A stretch of 64,000 nucleotides of DNA from Pseudopedobacter beijingensis (GTDB lineage Bacteria; Bacteroidota; Bacteroidia; Sphingobacteriales; Sphingobacteriaceae), in contig NZ_JBHUDG010000001.1 of assembly GCF_042678145.1 (NCBI RefSeq), forward strand, positions 62,001 through 126,000, written 5' to 3'. The notes beneath the pieces were generated by a model that was not told where the DNA came from, searched no databases, and saw nothing but the letters and a program-made list of their open reading frames with translations. Numbering within the stretch: position 1 is the first letter of the stretch; every line of letters starts with the position of its first letter. Shown here piece after piece: positions 42,243 to 53,100 of the stretch. A program made the position numbers and the translations under genes.

Positions 42243-43364
42243 ATGAACAGGTACACATCTTTGATATTAGGTTTCCTATTAACCGGAAGTCATATTTATG
42301 CACAGTCCTCAGATTTAAAAAACTGGCCTAAAGGGGCTTCTCCAAAAGAAGTAGGACTTAAAATTGCAGAGAAATTTGTAGTTACACCACATACAAACTT
42401 TAACAGACCCACACCTCCAAGAGTCATTTCATATCCTGAAACATGTACATGGTACGGTGCTTTAACCTTTGCCCGTGTAACTGGAAATAAAGATTTAACC
42501 AAAAAACTGGCAAATAGATTTGAACCACTTTTCCACGAAGAAGCGAAGATGATTCCAGTTCCGGACCATGTGGATTACAGCGTTTTTGGATCGGTACCTT
42601 TGGAGCTATATAAACAAACCAAGGAACAAAAATATTATGATTTAGGTATGGGGATAGCAGATAAACAATGGGGGCCACCAGAAGGACCTCGTGTTGTGCC
42701 TGCATCTCATATATATTACGCACAAGGCTTGACCTGGCAAACCCGTATGTGGATTGATGATATGTATATGATTAATGCTTTGCAAACCCAAGCATACAGA
42801 GTAACAAAAGACCCTAAATATATTGACAGAGCAGCTAAAGAGATGGTGGTTTATCTGGATTCTTTACAAAAAGATAACGGTTTATTTTATCATGCGCCAG
42901 ATGTTCCTTATTTCTGGGGTAGGGGAAACGGGTGGATGGCTGCCGGAATGACAGAGATTTTAAGTTCTTTGCCAGAAAATAACCCTAACAGACCGAGAAT
43001 ATTAGAAGGTTATCATAAAATGATGGCTTCTTTATTAAAATATCAGGCATCATCTGGGGCATGGCGTCAATTAATAGATGAACCTTCTTCGTGGGAAGAA
43101 AGTTCAGGAACCGGAATGTTTGCCTATGCTATGGTAACTGGAGTGAAAAAAGGATGGTTAGATAAATCTAAGTATGCTCCGGCCGCCAGAAAAGCCTGGT
43201 TAGCACTGGTGAATTTTATAGATGAGAATAATAATGTTCGTGAAGTTTGTGAAGGGACGAATAAAAAGAATAGTAAGCAGTATTATTTCGATCGGCAGCG
43301 TATTACAGGTGATTTACATGGCCAAGCTCCGGTTCTTTGGACAGCCGCCGCACTTTTAGAATAG
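42243..43364 (+). CDS. GH105 unsaturated uronyl hydrolase
   Basis: Secreted (alpha/alpha)6 enzyme of family GH105 (YteR/YesR type), 373 residues, signal peptide ending at GSHIYAQ. Diagnostic blocks: QTRMWIDDMYMINALQTQAYRVT (the WxDD active site), DVPYFWGRGNGWMAAGMTEIL, GAWRQLID and SSGTGMFAYAM. Such enzymes remove the 4,5-unsaturated uronic acid left by polysaccharide lyases, for example from rhamnogalacturonan. It heads the CAZyme end of the utilisation locus and is followed by its own strong terminator. Confidence 0.9.
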   Translation: MNRYTSLILGFLLTGSHIYAQSSDLKNWPKGASPKEVGLKIAEKFVVTPHTNFNRPTPPRVISYPETCTWYGALTFARVTGNKDLTKKLANRFEPLFHEEAKMIPVPDHVDYSVFGSVPLELYKQTKEQKYYDLGMGIADKQWGPPEGPRVVPASHIYYAQGLTWQTRMWIDDMYMINALQTQAYRVTKDPKYIDRAAKEMVVYLDSLQKDNGLFYHAPDVPYFWGRGNGWMAAGMTEILSSLPENNPNRPRILEGYHKMMASLLKYQASSGAWRQLIDEPSSWEESSGTGMFAYAMVTGVKKGWLDKSKYAPAARKAWLALVNFIDENNNVREVCEGTNKKNSKQYYFDRQRITGDLHGQAPVLWTAAALLE

Positions 43365-43384
43365 TTTTATAGCAGTTTTTCGTT

Positions 43385-43411
43385 AAAAAGTGGATTTAGG
43401 TCCACTTTTTT
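43385..43411 (+). terminator. Terminator after GH105
   Basis: Perfect 10-bp arms AAAAAGTGGA/TCCACTTTTT with a 6-nt loop and a T-run; the A-run on the left lets it work in both directions. Confidence 0.85.
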
Positions 43412-43449
43412 GTTGTTTAAGATAATATCTGTAAACCAAACCAATAATC

Positions 43450-45480
43450 ATGATAAAAAAATATTTGTTAATAGGCTTTATGGCATTAGCGGTATATACA
43501 GCAGAAGCATTTAGTCAGAACAGATGGGATATCCAGAGTGATGGTAGTATTGTGTGGAAAACAAACGGGGTGTTACCTCATAAAGATCATATAGAAATGA
43601 GTGGCGAGAAGATTTCATTATGGGTAGAATATGGATTAGATGAAAACCATAGAGCGAAGTTTACTCGTACAATGGTTTTTCCAACGTTTAGAGTGCTGCC
43701 GGATAATACCAGGAGTCATATTTCTCATACTTTTCAGGATACGGATTTACCGCGCATCTACATCAATAATAGAATGATCGATTATAATACTATAAAAGCA
43801 GGTCGGTCAGGTAATATCAATTATGATGTTAATGAAATTACCCATAGAGGGATTATGCGGGTAAATGCAACGGTATCTTCGCCGGTACTGGTTAATATGA
43901 AAAGAACATTTTTTCCTTCAATAGATAAACCTTTAGCTATTGAAAAGTTCGACATCACCAACACCAGCAGTCAGGAAGTGACTGTTGCCTGCGAGTATGT
44001 GAAAAAAGAAATAAGGACCAATGCAGAGCGTAGTAAGGTAGCTCCACATTCTATTTTAATGGGAACTGTTGGAGATGGTTATAAAATATTGAAACCGGGG
44101 GAAACTACTTCTTTTTCTGTTTATTATTTAGCTACAGATACTCCTCAACATGTTTTTGCGATCAATCCGGAGCAAGAGGAAAGAAACAGAGAGGACAGGG
44201 TAAAAGAAATTACTTCAAAATTGGTTTTAGAAACTCCTGATAAAACTTTGAATACCGCTTTTGATTTTGCAAAAATAAGAGGTACAGAAAGTATTTATTT
44301 AACCAAAGGAGGTTACATGCATGGTCCGGGCGGTTTGTCTTACTATGCTGCACTTTGGGCTAATGATCAGGCAGAATATATCAATCCATTCTTTGCGTTT
44401 TTGGGAGACAGAATAGGAAATAAATCAGCAATGAATTCCTACCGGTGGTTTGCTAAATTTATGAATCCGGAATATAAACCTATTCCAAGTTCGATAGTTG
44501 CCGAAGGAGATGGTGTTTGGAAAGGTGCAGGCGATAGAGGAGATGGAGCCATGATTGCTTATGGAGCGTCCAGGTATGCTTTAGCTTATGGAAATATAGA
44601 CTCTGCAAGGGTGCTATGGCCATTAATAGAATGGACATTAGAATACTGTAACAAAAAAATGAATGCAGATGGCGTAGTAACGTCTGATAGTGATGAATTA
44701 GAAAATAGATTTCCGGCCGGAAAAGCCAATCTGTCAACCAATAGTTTGTATTATGATGCCTTGAAATCTTCTGTTTATCTCGCTAAATTATTAGGGAAAT
44801 CTAAAGCTGAGGTAGATAAATATCAAAAACAAGCTGATGCTTTAAAAGTCAATATTGAAAAATATTTTGGAGGTAAAGTGGAAGGTTTTGATACCTATAA
44901 ATATTACGAAACAAATGATATTTTAAGAGCATGGATATGTTTGCCTTTAACTGTTGGTATTTACGATAGAAAAGAAGGAACTATTAACGCTTTGTTTTCT
45001 CCGCGTTTGTGGACTCCGGATGGCTTAGCTACACAGGCGGGAAAAGAAACTTTTTGGGATAGATCTACTTTGTATGCTTTACGAGGTGTTTTTGAAGCAG
45101 GTGAAACTGAAAAAGCGATGAATTATCTGAAATACTATTCTAACCGGAGACTATTAGGAGAACACGTACCTTATCCGGTAGAAGCTTATCCGGAGGGAAA
45201 TCAGCGGCATCTTTCTGCGGAAAGCGGTTTGTATTGTAGAATTTATACCGAAGGTGTTTTCGGAATGAGACCTGTTGGATTTAGCAGTTTCAATTGTACA
45301 CCCAGAATACCTAAAGAATGGAATAAAATGGCGTTAAAGAATATCCACTCTTTCGGGAAAGTGTTTGATCTGACTATTGAGAGAGCTGGAGGAAATAAAT
45401 TGAATATCAGTGTAAGAGAAGGAACGAATACTAAAAAGTATACCATTAAAGATGGTGCTACACAATTAATTAATTTATAA
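43450..45480 (+). CDS. Secreted six-hairpin-glycosidase-like protein, family not assigned
   Basis: A 676-residue secreted protein, signal peptide ending near AEAFSQ. The N-terminal part (about 25-270) is beta-sandwich-like and the C-terminal part (about 280-600) fits an (alpha/alpha)6 barrel. Candidate active-site stretches are GPGGLSYYAALWANDQAEY, VTSDSDELENRFPAGKANL, ETFWDRSTLYAL and SAESGLYCRIYTEGVFGM, rich in acidic and aromatic residues. The terminal 70 residues look like a small beta domain. I cannot place it in a named GH family. Its place between GH105 and GH36 in one direction points to a role in the same glycan pathway. Only 25 bp separate it from GH36. Confidence 0.6.
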   Translation: MIKKYLLIGFMALAVYTAEAFSQNRWDIQSDGSIVWKTNGVLPHKDHIEMSGEKISLWVEYGLDENHRAKFTRTMVFPTFRVLPDNTRSHISHTFQDTDLPRIYINNRMIDYNTIKAGRSGNINYDVNEITHRGIMRVNATVSSPVLVNMKRTFFPSIDKPLAIEKFDITNTSSQEVTVACEYVKKEIRTNAERSKVAPHSILMGTVGDGYKILKPGETTSFSVYYLATDTPQHVFAINPEQEERNREDRVKEITSKLVLETPDKTLNTAFDFAKIRGTESIYLTKGGYMHGPGGLSYYAALWANDQAEYINPFFAFLGDRIGNKSAMNSYRWFAKFMNPEYKPIPSSIVAEGDGVWKGAGDRGDGAMIAYGASRYALAYGNIDSARVLWPLIEWTLEYCNKKMNADGVVTSDSDELENRFPAGKANLSTNSLYYDALKSSVYLAKLLGKSKAEVDKYQKQADALKVNIEKYFGGKVEGFDTYKYYETNDILRAWICLPLTVGIYDRKEGTINALFSPRLWTPDGLATQAGKETFWDRSTLYALRGVFEAGETEKAMNYLKYYSNRRLLGEHVPYPVEAYPEGNQRHLSAESGLYCRIYTEGVFGMRPVGFSSFNCTPRIPKEWNKMALKNIHSFGKVFDLTIERAGGNKLNISVREGTNTKKYTIKDGATQLINL

Positions 45481-45504
45481 AATCAGTGAAAGTGAATCAA
45501 TAAA

Positions 45505-47658
45505 ATGAAGAAGATATTTATTGCATTTCTAAGTTTTACTGCAACTCTGGTGGTTCATGCACAAAACAAAGAGATTGTTTTAGAAACCAAGAATTCGGCA
45601 TTAGTTTATGTCATGAAAGATAATCAAAAAGTTTATCAGGCTTATTTAGGTCAAAAGCTTAATCAAAGCTCGGAATATTTAAAAGCAGGAGGACCACAGA
45701 AAGAAGCGTATATCGGCGCAGGAATGGAAGATTTCTTCGAACCTGCAATCAGAGTGGTTCATGCAGACGGAAATCCATCTTTGGATCTTAGAGTATCAGA
45801 TCAGAAAATTAATAAAGAAGGTAATATAACAACGGCAAGTATTACGCTGAAAGATCCTCAATATCCTACACAGGTTGTGTTACATTTTAAAAGTTTCTTT
45901 AATGAAGATGTAATTAAAACCTGGACAGAGATCAGGAACGGAGAAAAGGGAACTATTACCTTATATAATTATGCTTCTTCTATGTTGCATTTTAGTGCGC
46001 CAAATTATTGGTTAAGCCAATTTGATGGTGATTATATGACCGAGATGCGAATGAAAGAATCTAAACTAACTACAGGAATTAAAACACTGGATAGTAAGTT
46101 GGGCTCCAGAGCACATATGTATCGTACGCCAGTTTTCTATCTGTCTTTAGGAAATTTATCTACAGAAAAAAACGGAGAGCTGATTGCAGGTACTTTAGGG
46201 TGGTCGGGCAATTTTCAATCTTCTTTTGAGATTGACCAATCTAATAATCTTAGGGTAATCAATGGGGTTAATCCTTACGCTTCTGACTATAAACTGGCTG
46301 CGGGACAAACTTTTGTAACGCCAGAATTTATTTTCACCCATACTTTAAATGGTAAGGGACAGGCTACCAGAAATTTGCATGACTGGGCAAGAAATTACGG
46401 TGTGTTGGATGGAATGAAGCCACGAATGACTTTATTGAATAACTGGGAAGCTACCCATATGGATTTTAACCAGGATATTCTGGTGGAACTGTTTGATGGG
46501 GCTAAGAAATTGGGTGTAGATTTGTTTTTGTTGGATGACGGTTGGTTTGGAAACAAATATCCAAGAGATGCAGACAAAACCGCTTTAGGCGATTGGCAAA
46601 CGGATCAGAAGAAATTACCAAGCGGAATTGGTTATCTGGTAAAACAAGCTGAAACTAAAGGACTAAAGTTTGGGATCTGGTTAGAACCAGAAATGATTAG
46701 CCCTAAAAGCGAGCTTTATGAAAAGCATCCGGACTGGATATTAAAACTACCTAATAGAGACGAAAGCTTGTCCAGACATCAATTAGTCTTGGATCTGGTA
46801 AATCCTAAAGTGCAGGATTTTGTATTTAAAGTTGTAGATGATTTGATGAAAGAAAATCCGAACATTGCTTTTATAAAATGGGATTGCAACAGACCAATGA
46901 CCAATACTTACTCTCCATATTTAAAAGCCAATCAGTCTAATACTTACGTAGATTATACCAGAAGTTTATATAAAGTATTGGAAAGACTAAGAGCAAAATA
47001 CCCGCATTTGCCGATTATGCTTTGTGCTGGTGGTGGAGGAAGAACAGACTATGGAGCGTTAAAATATTTTACTGAATTTTGGCCAAGTGATAATACCGAT
47101 GGTTTCGAACGTGTTTTTATCCAATGGGGATATCTGAATTTCTTTCCGGCTTTAACAGTGTCCAGTCATATCACATCAATGGGGAAACAGTCTATAAAGT
47201 TTAGAACAGATGTTGCCATGATGGGTAAAATGGGCTATGATATCAAGGTAAATAAAATGACCAACGAGGAGATTGAATTCAGTAATCAGGCGGTTAAAAC
47301 CTATAAAAAATTAAGTGACGTTATCTGGTTTGGAGATTTGTACCGTTTGATTTCGCCGTATGAAGAACCAAGAGCAGTATTAATGTATGCCGATAAAAAT
47401 AAAAACAGAGCTGTAGTATTTAACTATATTCTGAACTACCGAAGAAAAGAATATTTAGGTAAGGTGAAGTTAGATGGGTTAGATGCGAATAAACAATATA
47501 AAATTGAAGAAGTAAACTTAATGCCGGGAACCAAATCTGCATTAGCAGAAAATGGAAAAGTTTACAGCGGAGATTTCCTGATGAAAGTTGGTTTAAATCT
47601 GGCTCCGGGAAAAGTACAGGCAGTATCTAGTTCTGTTATAGAACTAATTGCTCAATAA
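45505..47658 (+). CDS. GH36 alpha-galactosidase
   Basis: Secreted family-36 alpha-galactosidase, 717 residues, signal peptide ending at VVHAQN. An N-terminal beta-supersandwich is followed by the TIM barrel: LFLLDDGWFG, GLKFGIWLEPEM, IKWDCNRPM with nucleophile D460, and FWPSDNTDGFERV with acid/base D529, 69 residues apart (about 70 in studied enzymes as recalled). The C-terminal antiparallel domain is present. It releases terminal alpha-1,6- or similar galactose from plant oligosaccharides. It is probably co-transcribed with the preceding gene and is followed by a terminator. Confidence 0.92.
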   Translation: MKKIFIAFLSFTATLVVHAQNKEIVLETKNSALVYVMKDNQKVYQAYLGQKLNQSSEYLKAGGPQKEAYIGAGMEDFFEPAIRVVHADGNPSLDLRVSDQKINKEGNITTASITLKDPQYPTQVVLHFKSFFNEDVIKTWTEIRNGEKGTITLYNYASSMLHFSAPNYWLSQFDGDYMTEMRMKESKLTTGIKTLDSKLGSRAHMYRTPVFYLSLGNLSTEKNGELIAGTLGWSGNFQSSFEIDQSNNLRVINGVNPYASDYKLAAGQTFVTPEFIFTHTLNGKGQATRNLHDWARNYGVLDGMKPRMTLLNNWEATHMDFNQDILVELFDGAKKLGVDLFLLDDGWFGNKYPRDADKTALGDWQTDQKKLPSGIGYLVKQAETKGLKFGIWLEPEMISPKSELYEKHPDWILKLPNRDESLSRHQLVLDLVNPKVQDFVFKVVDDLMKENPNIAFIKWDCNRPMTNTYSPYLKANQSNTYVDYTRSLYKVLERLRAKYPHLPIMLCAGGGGRTDYGALKYFTEFWPSDNTDGFERVFIQWGYLNFFPALTVSSHITSMGKQSIKFRTDVAMMGKMGYDIKVNKMTNEEIEFSNQAVKTYKKLSDVIWFGDLYRLISPYEEPRAVLMYADKNKNRAVVFNYILNYRRKEYLGKVKLDGLDANKQYKIEEVNLMPGTKSALAENGKVYSGDFLMKVGLNLAPGKVQAVSSSVIELIAQ

Positions 47659-47660
47659 AG

Positions 47661-47695
47661 TACTAGCAGGATAGAAAAGTCCTGCTGGTATTTTT
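47661..47695 (+). terminator. Terminator after GH36
   Basis: Arms TACTAGCAGGA/TCCTGCTGGTA (one G-U pair) are followed by TTTTT. Confidence 0.85.
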
Positions 47696-47726
47696 AGTAT
47701 CTAAATCAGTTTTTTTGATGAAGATC

Positions 47727-47812
47727 TGTATCAAAAAAGCTTTGTCGTTTCCAAATAATCTGAGCAAGCTCTGAAGCGAGTTCGGAATGATAAATTCATC
47801 GCTTTTAACACA
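47727..47812. repeat. Diverged copy of the inverted-repeat element
   Basis: Ends TGTATCAAAAAAGC and GCTTTTAACACA are imperfect inverts matching the ends of 36354-36472, with TTGTCGTTTCC...GGAATGATAA inside. The rest of 47813-48084 shows no gene or clear promoter. Confidence 0.45.
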
Positions 47813-48084
47813 ACTCCTTGGCTTCAATTTCTATTCCGAAAGTTGAATAATTGATTGTTCCTTATTTCCTTCATTGATTTTCTAACTCTCACTTCACCTC
47901 TTCTTCATATTGTGCAATGCTGCTTTTGTTTGAAAATATTTTCTGATAATAGTTGGTAATTAAAAAAGAATTGTAACTTGGATTGCTAAGAGGGGTATTT
48001 TTTATAAAACCTGGAGATATTTGTAGATTATAACCAGTAGTTTTATATTTAGGGCCTCGTATCTCTTTTATTTATAACACCGAA

Positions 48085-48672
48085 TTGCAAACTGTTACTA
48101 ATTTTATATCTATAGAGAATCTCCGTAAGGGAGATCAGCAGGCATTTGAGCATGTGTACAAGAACTATGGTGCACAGGTCTATCGTTTGGCTTTCAGATT
48201 TTTGAAAGATAAGGCTCAAAGTGAGGAAATAGTACAGGAGACTTTTATTAAGCTCTGGTTAAACAGAGAGAAGTTGGATATAAACGGAAATCTATGGCTG
48301 TATCTTTATGTTATCGCTAAAAGGCTATCTTTAAATGAGCTTCGCAAAATCAGTCAATCAGAAGAGTTATCCGCTCAGTTATTACTGAATATTACGGATG
48401 CTCATAATGGAACCGAAGAAGAGGTTCTTGCTGCTGATATGGAAAAGTTTACCGAATCTGTCCTTAATAAACTACCTAACCAGCAACAAACAATTTTCAG
48501 ATTAAGTCGGGTAGAGGGCTTAACACATCAGCAAATTGCAGAGAAGTTGGGAATTTCTCCTAATACGGTGAAAAATCATATGGTGGAAGCACTAAAGAAT
48601 ATTAAAAACCAACTTAAAGATACCGAATTGGTTTATTTTATTACTCTACTTTTTCTTTTTGACCAGTTGTAA
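48085..48672 (+). CDS. ECF RNA polymerase sigma factor (FecI-like)
   Basis: Sigma-70 family ECF factor, 195 residues. Region 2 is seen as DQQAFEHVYKNYGAQVYRLAFRFLKD and AQSEEIVQETFIKLWLNRE. Region 4 is seen as LPNQQQTIFRLSRVEGLTHQQIAEKLGISPNTVKNHM. No ATG is available, so initiation at TTG 48085 is assumed. It is followed by the FecR-like anti-sigma gene and the STN-containing SusC gene, the usual cell-surface signalling order, so it should activate this utilisation locus when the substrate binds SusC. Confidence 0.9.
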   Translation: MQTVTNFISIENLRKGDQQAFEHVYKNYGAQVYRLAFRFLKDKAQSEEIVQETFIKLWLNREKLDINGNLWLYLYVIAKRLSLNELRKISQSEELSAQLLLNITDAHNGTEEEVLAADMEKFTESVLNKLPNQQQTIFRLSRVEGLTHQQIAEKLGISPNTVKNHMVEALKNIKNQLKDTELVYFITLLFLFDQL

Positions 48673-48849
48673 ATTCAATAAACACATCTTTTTATTACTC
48701 TTTAATAATGTTTTTTTAAAATAAATTGTCTGATTATCAGTTTGTTGTTTTGTTTTTAAAGAAAAGATGAAAAACTGACTAGTCCTACCAGTCGTTTGTG
48801 GTGTTCTCTATTTATAAACCGTTCCTAAAAGGGAACAAAAAAATTAAAC

Positions 48850-50046
48850 GTGTCCGAAGAAAGATTATATCAATTACTAAAAGAATACTTCAATAACACT
48901 ATATCGTCTGAGGATTGTATAGGATTGCTGAAATTTCTTGCTGATGCTAAAGACGAGCAAACTTTATTGTTAATTGATGAGGTGCTGAGTGAGTTTAAAA
49001 AAGGAGTGGTATTTTCTCCGAAACAATCGGAAGAAGTTTACAAGCGTATTTTAGAAGATGTAAGGTTTAAGCAAATGCGTAAAGCTAAATTTACATTTAC
49101 CATTAATTATCAATGGTTGAGGTATGCAGCAATCTTTTTAATATTTATGGCTGCGGGTATCTATTTTATTAACAGTTATAGGTTAAAGCTAGCTGTTGAG
49201 CAGGATGAAAATATAGCGGTTATTAAATTGCCCATAGCAGATACTAGTAATGTGAGGTTAACAACTAGTGATGGTGCTTCCATTATGCTGGATAGTGTAA
49301 GTGTAGGTAATTCTTTAAAAGATCTTAATGGAGGTGCGGAGGTGAATAAAACGGGCGAAAAAATGCTTGCCTATGAAGAGAGAGGGAAAAACTGGATAGT
49401 AAAAACACCTGTATTGCACACCTTGTCTGTTCCAAGAGGAATAACCTATCGGGTTCAATTACCAGACGGAACCAATGTTTGGTTAAATGCGGCTTCGTCA
49501 TTAACCTATCCTTCTGAATTTTTAGGTAAACAACGTAAAGTAGTATTGTCTGGCGAAGCTTATTTTGAAGTGGCAAAAGATAAAAATAAACCATTTATAG
49601 TTGAGTCTAATGGCAATAGTGTGGAAGTATTGGGTACTCATTTTAATGTTTTGGCTTATAAAGATGATAACCTGATAAAAACCACTCTGTTAGAGGGATC
49701 TGTAAAGATGTTTAATCAGAGCTCTTCTGTTGTCCTTGTTCCGGGTAAACAGGCGGTGGTTAAGAAAAACGAATCTGCTATAGAGGTGAAAGCAGCGAAG
49801 ATAGAAGAGGTGATGGCATGGAAAAATGGATACTTTGTATTTGAAGATGCAGATATCGAGTCTATTATGAAGGAGTTGGCAAGATGGTATAATATAGATG
49901 TGGAATATAAAGGAATAAATGTAAAACAGCGTTTTGGAGGTACTTTTTCCAAAAATAAAAACCTGAAAGACTTATTAGAATACCTGGAAACTTTGGGAGA
50001 TGTGCAATTTGTACAAGAGGGAAGGAGGGTAATTGTTATGCGGTAA
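48850..50046 (+). CDS. FecR-like anti-sigma factor
   Basis: Inner-membrane regulator, 398 residues, starting at GTG 48850. The cytoplasmic N-terminus (1-89) would bind the sigma factor. One membrane segment (about 90-109) follows, then the periplasmic FecR domain (about 185-285; LSVPRGITYRVQLPDGTNVWLNAAS and GEAYFEVAKD) and a C-terminal DUF4974 region (about 325-395; MAWKNGYFVFEDADIESIMKEL). It receives the signal from the STN domain of the adjacent SusC. Confidence 0.92.
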   Translation: MSEERLYQLLKEYFNNTISSEDCIGLLKFLADAKDEQTLLLIDEVLSEFKKGVVFSPKQSEEVYKRILEDVRFKQMRKAKFTFTINYQWLRYAAIFLIFMAAGIYFINSYRLKLAVEQDENIAVIKLPIADTSNVRLTTSDGASIMLDSVSVGNSLKDLNGGAEVNKTGEKMLAYEERGKNWIVKTPVLHTLSVPRGITYRVQLPDGTNVWLNAASSLTYPSEFLGKQRKVVLSGEAYFEVAKDKNKPFIVESNGNSVEVLGTHFNVLAYKDDNLIKTTLLEGSVKMFNQSSSVVLVPGKQAVVKKNESAIEVKAAKIEEVMAWKNGYFVFEDADIESIMKELARWYNIDVEYKGINVKQRFGGTFSKNKNLKDLLEYLETLGDVQFVQEGRRVIVMR

Positions 50047-50077
50047 CGAATACAACAACATAATGATTATCAAAAAA

Positions 50078-50130
50078 ACTAAGAGCGTTGGCCCGCTCTC
50101 AGTTTCCGGCCTTGAGAAAGCCGATCCGGA
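50078..50130 (+). promoter_or_regulatory. Two hairpins in the susC-like leader
   Basis: Hairpin 1 pairs ACTAAGAGCG with CGCTCTCAGT (50078-50103, one mismatch). Hairpin 2 pairs TCCGG with CCGGA (50105-50130), with GGC/GCC inside. Neither has a T-run, so a structured leader or processing site is more likely than a terminator. Confidence 0.4.
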
Positions 50131-50185
50131 TAATCAAATTTAATTGCAGAGAACAATCATAATTAATTAAACCAGACAAAATCAA

Positions 50186-53100
50186 ATGTATAAAAAAATT
50201 ACTGCATTAGTATGCACTAAATGTAGCTATATCCCTATTAGATTTTTGCTCATGATGAAACTTGTTTTTATAATGTTACTCTCGACATTTATGCAGGTGA
50301 GCGCATCAAGTTTTGCGCAGAAAGTAAGTATTTCGGTAAGAAATGCTCATTTAAAAGACGTATTTAGTTTATTAAGAAAACAAACAGGTTACGATTTTTT
50401 ATATAATTCTGCGGATCTGAACAATAGTTCAAAAGTAAGCATTACGGCAAGTAACGAGGACTTAAAAGATGTATTGGATAAATGTTTGAACGACCAGTCT
50501 TTGACTTATACTATTAATAAATCTACAGTGCTTGTTAAAAGGAAAGTCTTAACTACTTCGGCTTTACAGTTAAATAGTATTACGGGGAAAGTAACGGACG
50601 AAAAAGATGAGCCCTTACCAGGGGTAAGTGTACGTGTAAAGGGAGTACAAAGTAGTACAGTTACAGATGCAAATGGTAATTATAAGATTAATGTTCAAAA
50701 AGGGCTTAATGTCGTATTAATATTTAGCTATTTAGGATTTGCTACACAGGAAGTTGATTTGGGGAATAAACTTACTGCTAATATTAAATTAAAATCGAGT
50801 AATGTTAATCTTGATGAAACTGTGGTTGTTGCTTATGGGACGGTAAATAGGTCAGATTTAACAGGGTCTGTGACTGCAGTAAATATGGAGGATATATCAA
50901 AGGCTCCTGTTCAGAATTATACTGAAGCATTAGCAGGGAGGATAGCTGGCGTACAAATTACTTCTGTAGAAGGACAACCTGGGAAAGAACAAAGTATTGT
51001 GATTCGAGGACCAGGGACCTTGACTCAGGATGCTACTCCTTTATATGTAATTGACGGATATCCAATGGAAAACTATGATGCTTCTGCAATTAATACAAAC
51101 GATATAGAGAGTATTAGTGTTTTGAAAGATGCTTCTGCTACGGCTTTATATGGAGCCAGAGCTGCTAATGGAGTAATTGTAATTGAAACTAAAAAAGGAA
51201 AAGCGGGTAAATCAGAAGTGACCTTCTCTTCTACGAATGGGTTCAATAAGATTAGAAAGAATATAGAGGTAATGAATCCTTATGAATTTGTAAAATATCA
51301 GGATGAGTTTAATCATGCAGTAGCTAAAGTTAGATATTTTAATGGAAAAGATCTTTCTAGTTATGAGAGCATTGCTGGAGTGAATTGGCAGGATAGGTTA
51401 TTTGTTGCTGCTCCTTTAAATATTTATAATCTTTCGATTAGAGGAGGTAATTTGGATACTAGATATTCTATATCGGGAGCTATCAACCAATCAGAAGGTA
51501 TAATTTTAAATACAGGAGCTAAGAGATATCAGGGAAGGGTATCAATAGATCATAATCTTTCTAAAAATATTAAAGTAGGTGTAAATAGTAGCTATACTAA
51601 TAACAATATATACGGTGTTCAGGCATCAGCTGCAGCTTCAAACTCGGCAACTAGTTATTTGTTTTACAGTACCTGGGGATATAGACCTGTTTCAGGAAGA
51701 GACGATATAGACTTGAATGATATGGATTTGGATGATACTCCAAATGAAAACGATCAGAACACAAGAAGGGTGAATCCGTATCAAACAGCTATAAATACTT
51801 ATAATAATTCTGTGGCAAAGTCTTTGTATACAAATGCTTACATTAGTTTAAGTCTTACAAAGGAATTAATTTTTAAGTCAACGGGTAATATTAGTTCAAT
51901 ACAAAGAAATGTTGATAATTTTTATAATTCCAGAACGGCAAGGGGGCTCCCTATACCCCAAAATACAATGGGAGTTCAGGCAAGTACTTTGTCTTTGGAA
52001 ACTAATGGGTGGTCTAATGAAAATACACTTTCTTATTCAAAAAGACTAAATAAGTTTCATAGATTAAATGCTCTAATTGGTTTCTCATCCCAGTCCGGAA
52101 ACAGTCAGTCAAGAGGGGTTAGCATTCGAAATATACCTAATGAGGAACTAGGAATGTCAGGTTATAATGAAGGTACTCCATATGAAACTATTTCTAAGAG
52201 TGATGGGTTTAAAATGGCTTCTTTTTTTGGAAGAGTAAATTATAATTATGATTCTAAATATTTGTTTACTGCAACTTTCAGAGCTGACGGAAGCTCTAAG
52301 TTTCCAAAGCATAATATGTGGGGGTATTTTCCATCGGCGGCATTTGCATGGAATATGTCCCGAGAGGATTTTTTGAAATACAATTCAGTCATTTCTAACT
52401 CGAAAATTAGATTAAGTTATGGGGAGACTGGTAACAATAGAGTAACAGCTCAGGTTTTTCGTCCTCGTTTGGCTTTCCCGGCAAATAGTTCCTATTCATT
52501 TAACAATCAAGAACCGGATAAAGCTGCAATTCAGGAAGGTATAGGAAATCAAAAGTTGAAATGGGAGGTGACTCGACAATTTGATATAGGGTATGATTTG
52601 GGATTGTTTAAAAACCGGATAGAGTTGGTGGTTGACTTATATAGAAAAACTACTTCTGATCTTTTACTCAATGCACAGTTACCTTTATCTACAGGTTATT
52701 CTACGGTATATCAAAATATAGGTAAAGTAAAGAATGAAGGGCTTGAGATTGCTGTGAACAGTGTAAACTATAATAAAAAATTATTTAAGTGGTCGTCAAG
52801 TTTCAATATAGCTTTTAATAGAAATAAGATATTGGCATTAGTTCGTGATCAAAATGAAATGCTTAAAAATAATTCTTTTCATTTTAATTATTCATCAGCA
52901 TTTAATATTTCTCGAGTAGGTGAATCGGCAGGACAATTTTACGGATATGAATGGATAGGAAATTATCAATACGAAGATTTTGATGAAGTTTCCCCAGGAG
53001 TTTATAAACTGAAAGCACATATTTCTGATAATGGAGATGATAGAGATAAAATTCAACCAGGTGATATCAAGTATAGAGATATTAATGAGGATGGAAAGAT

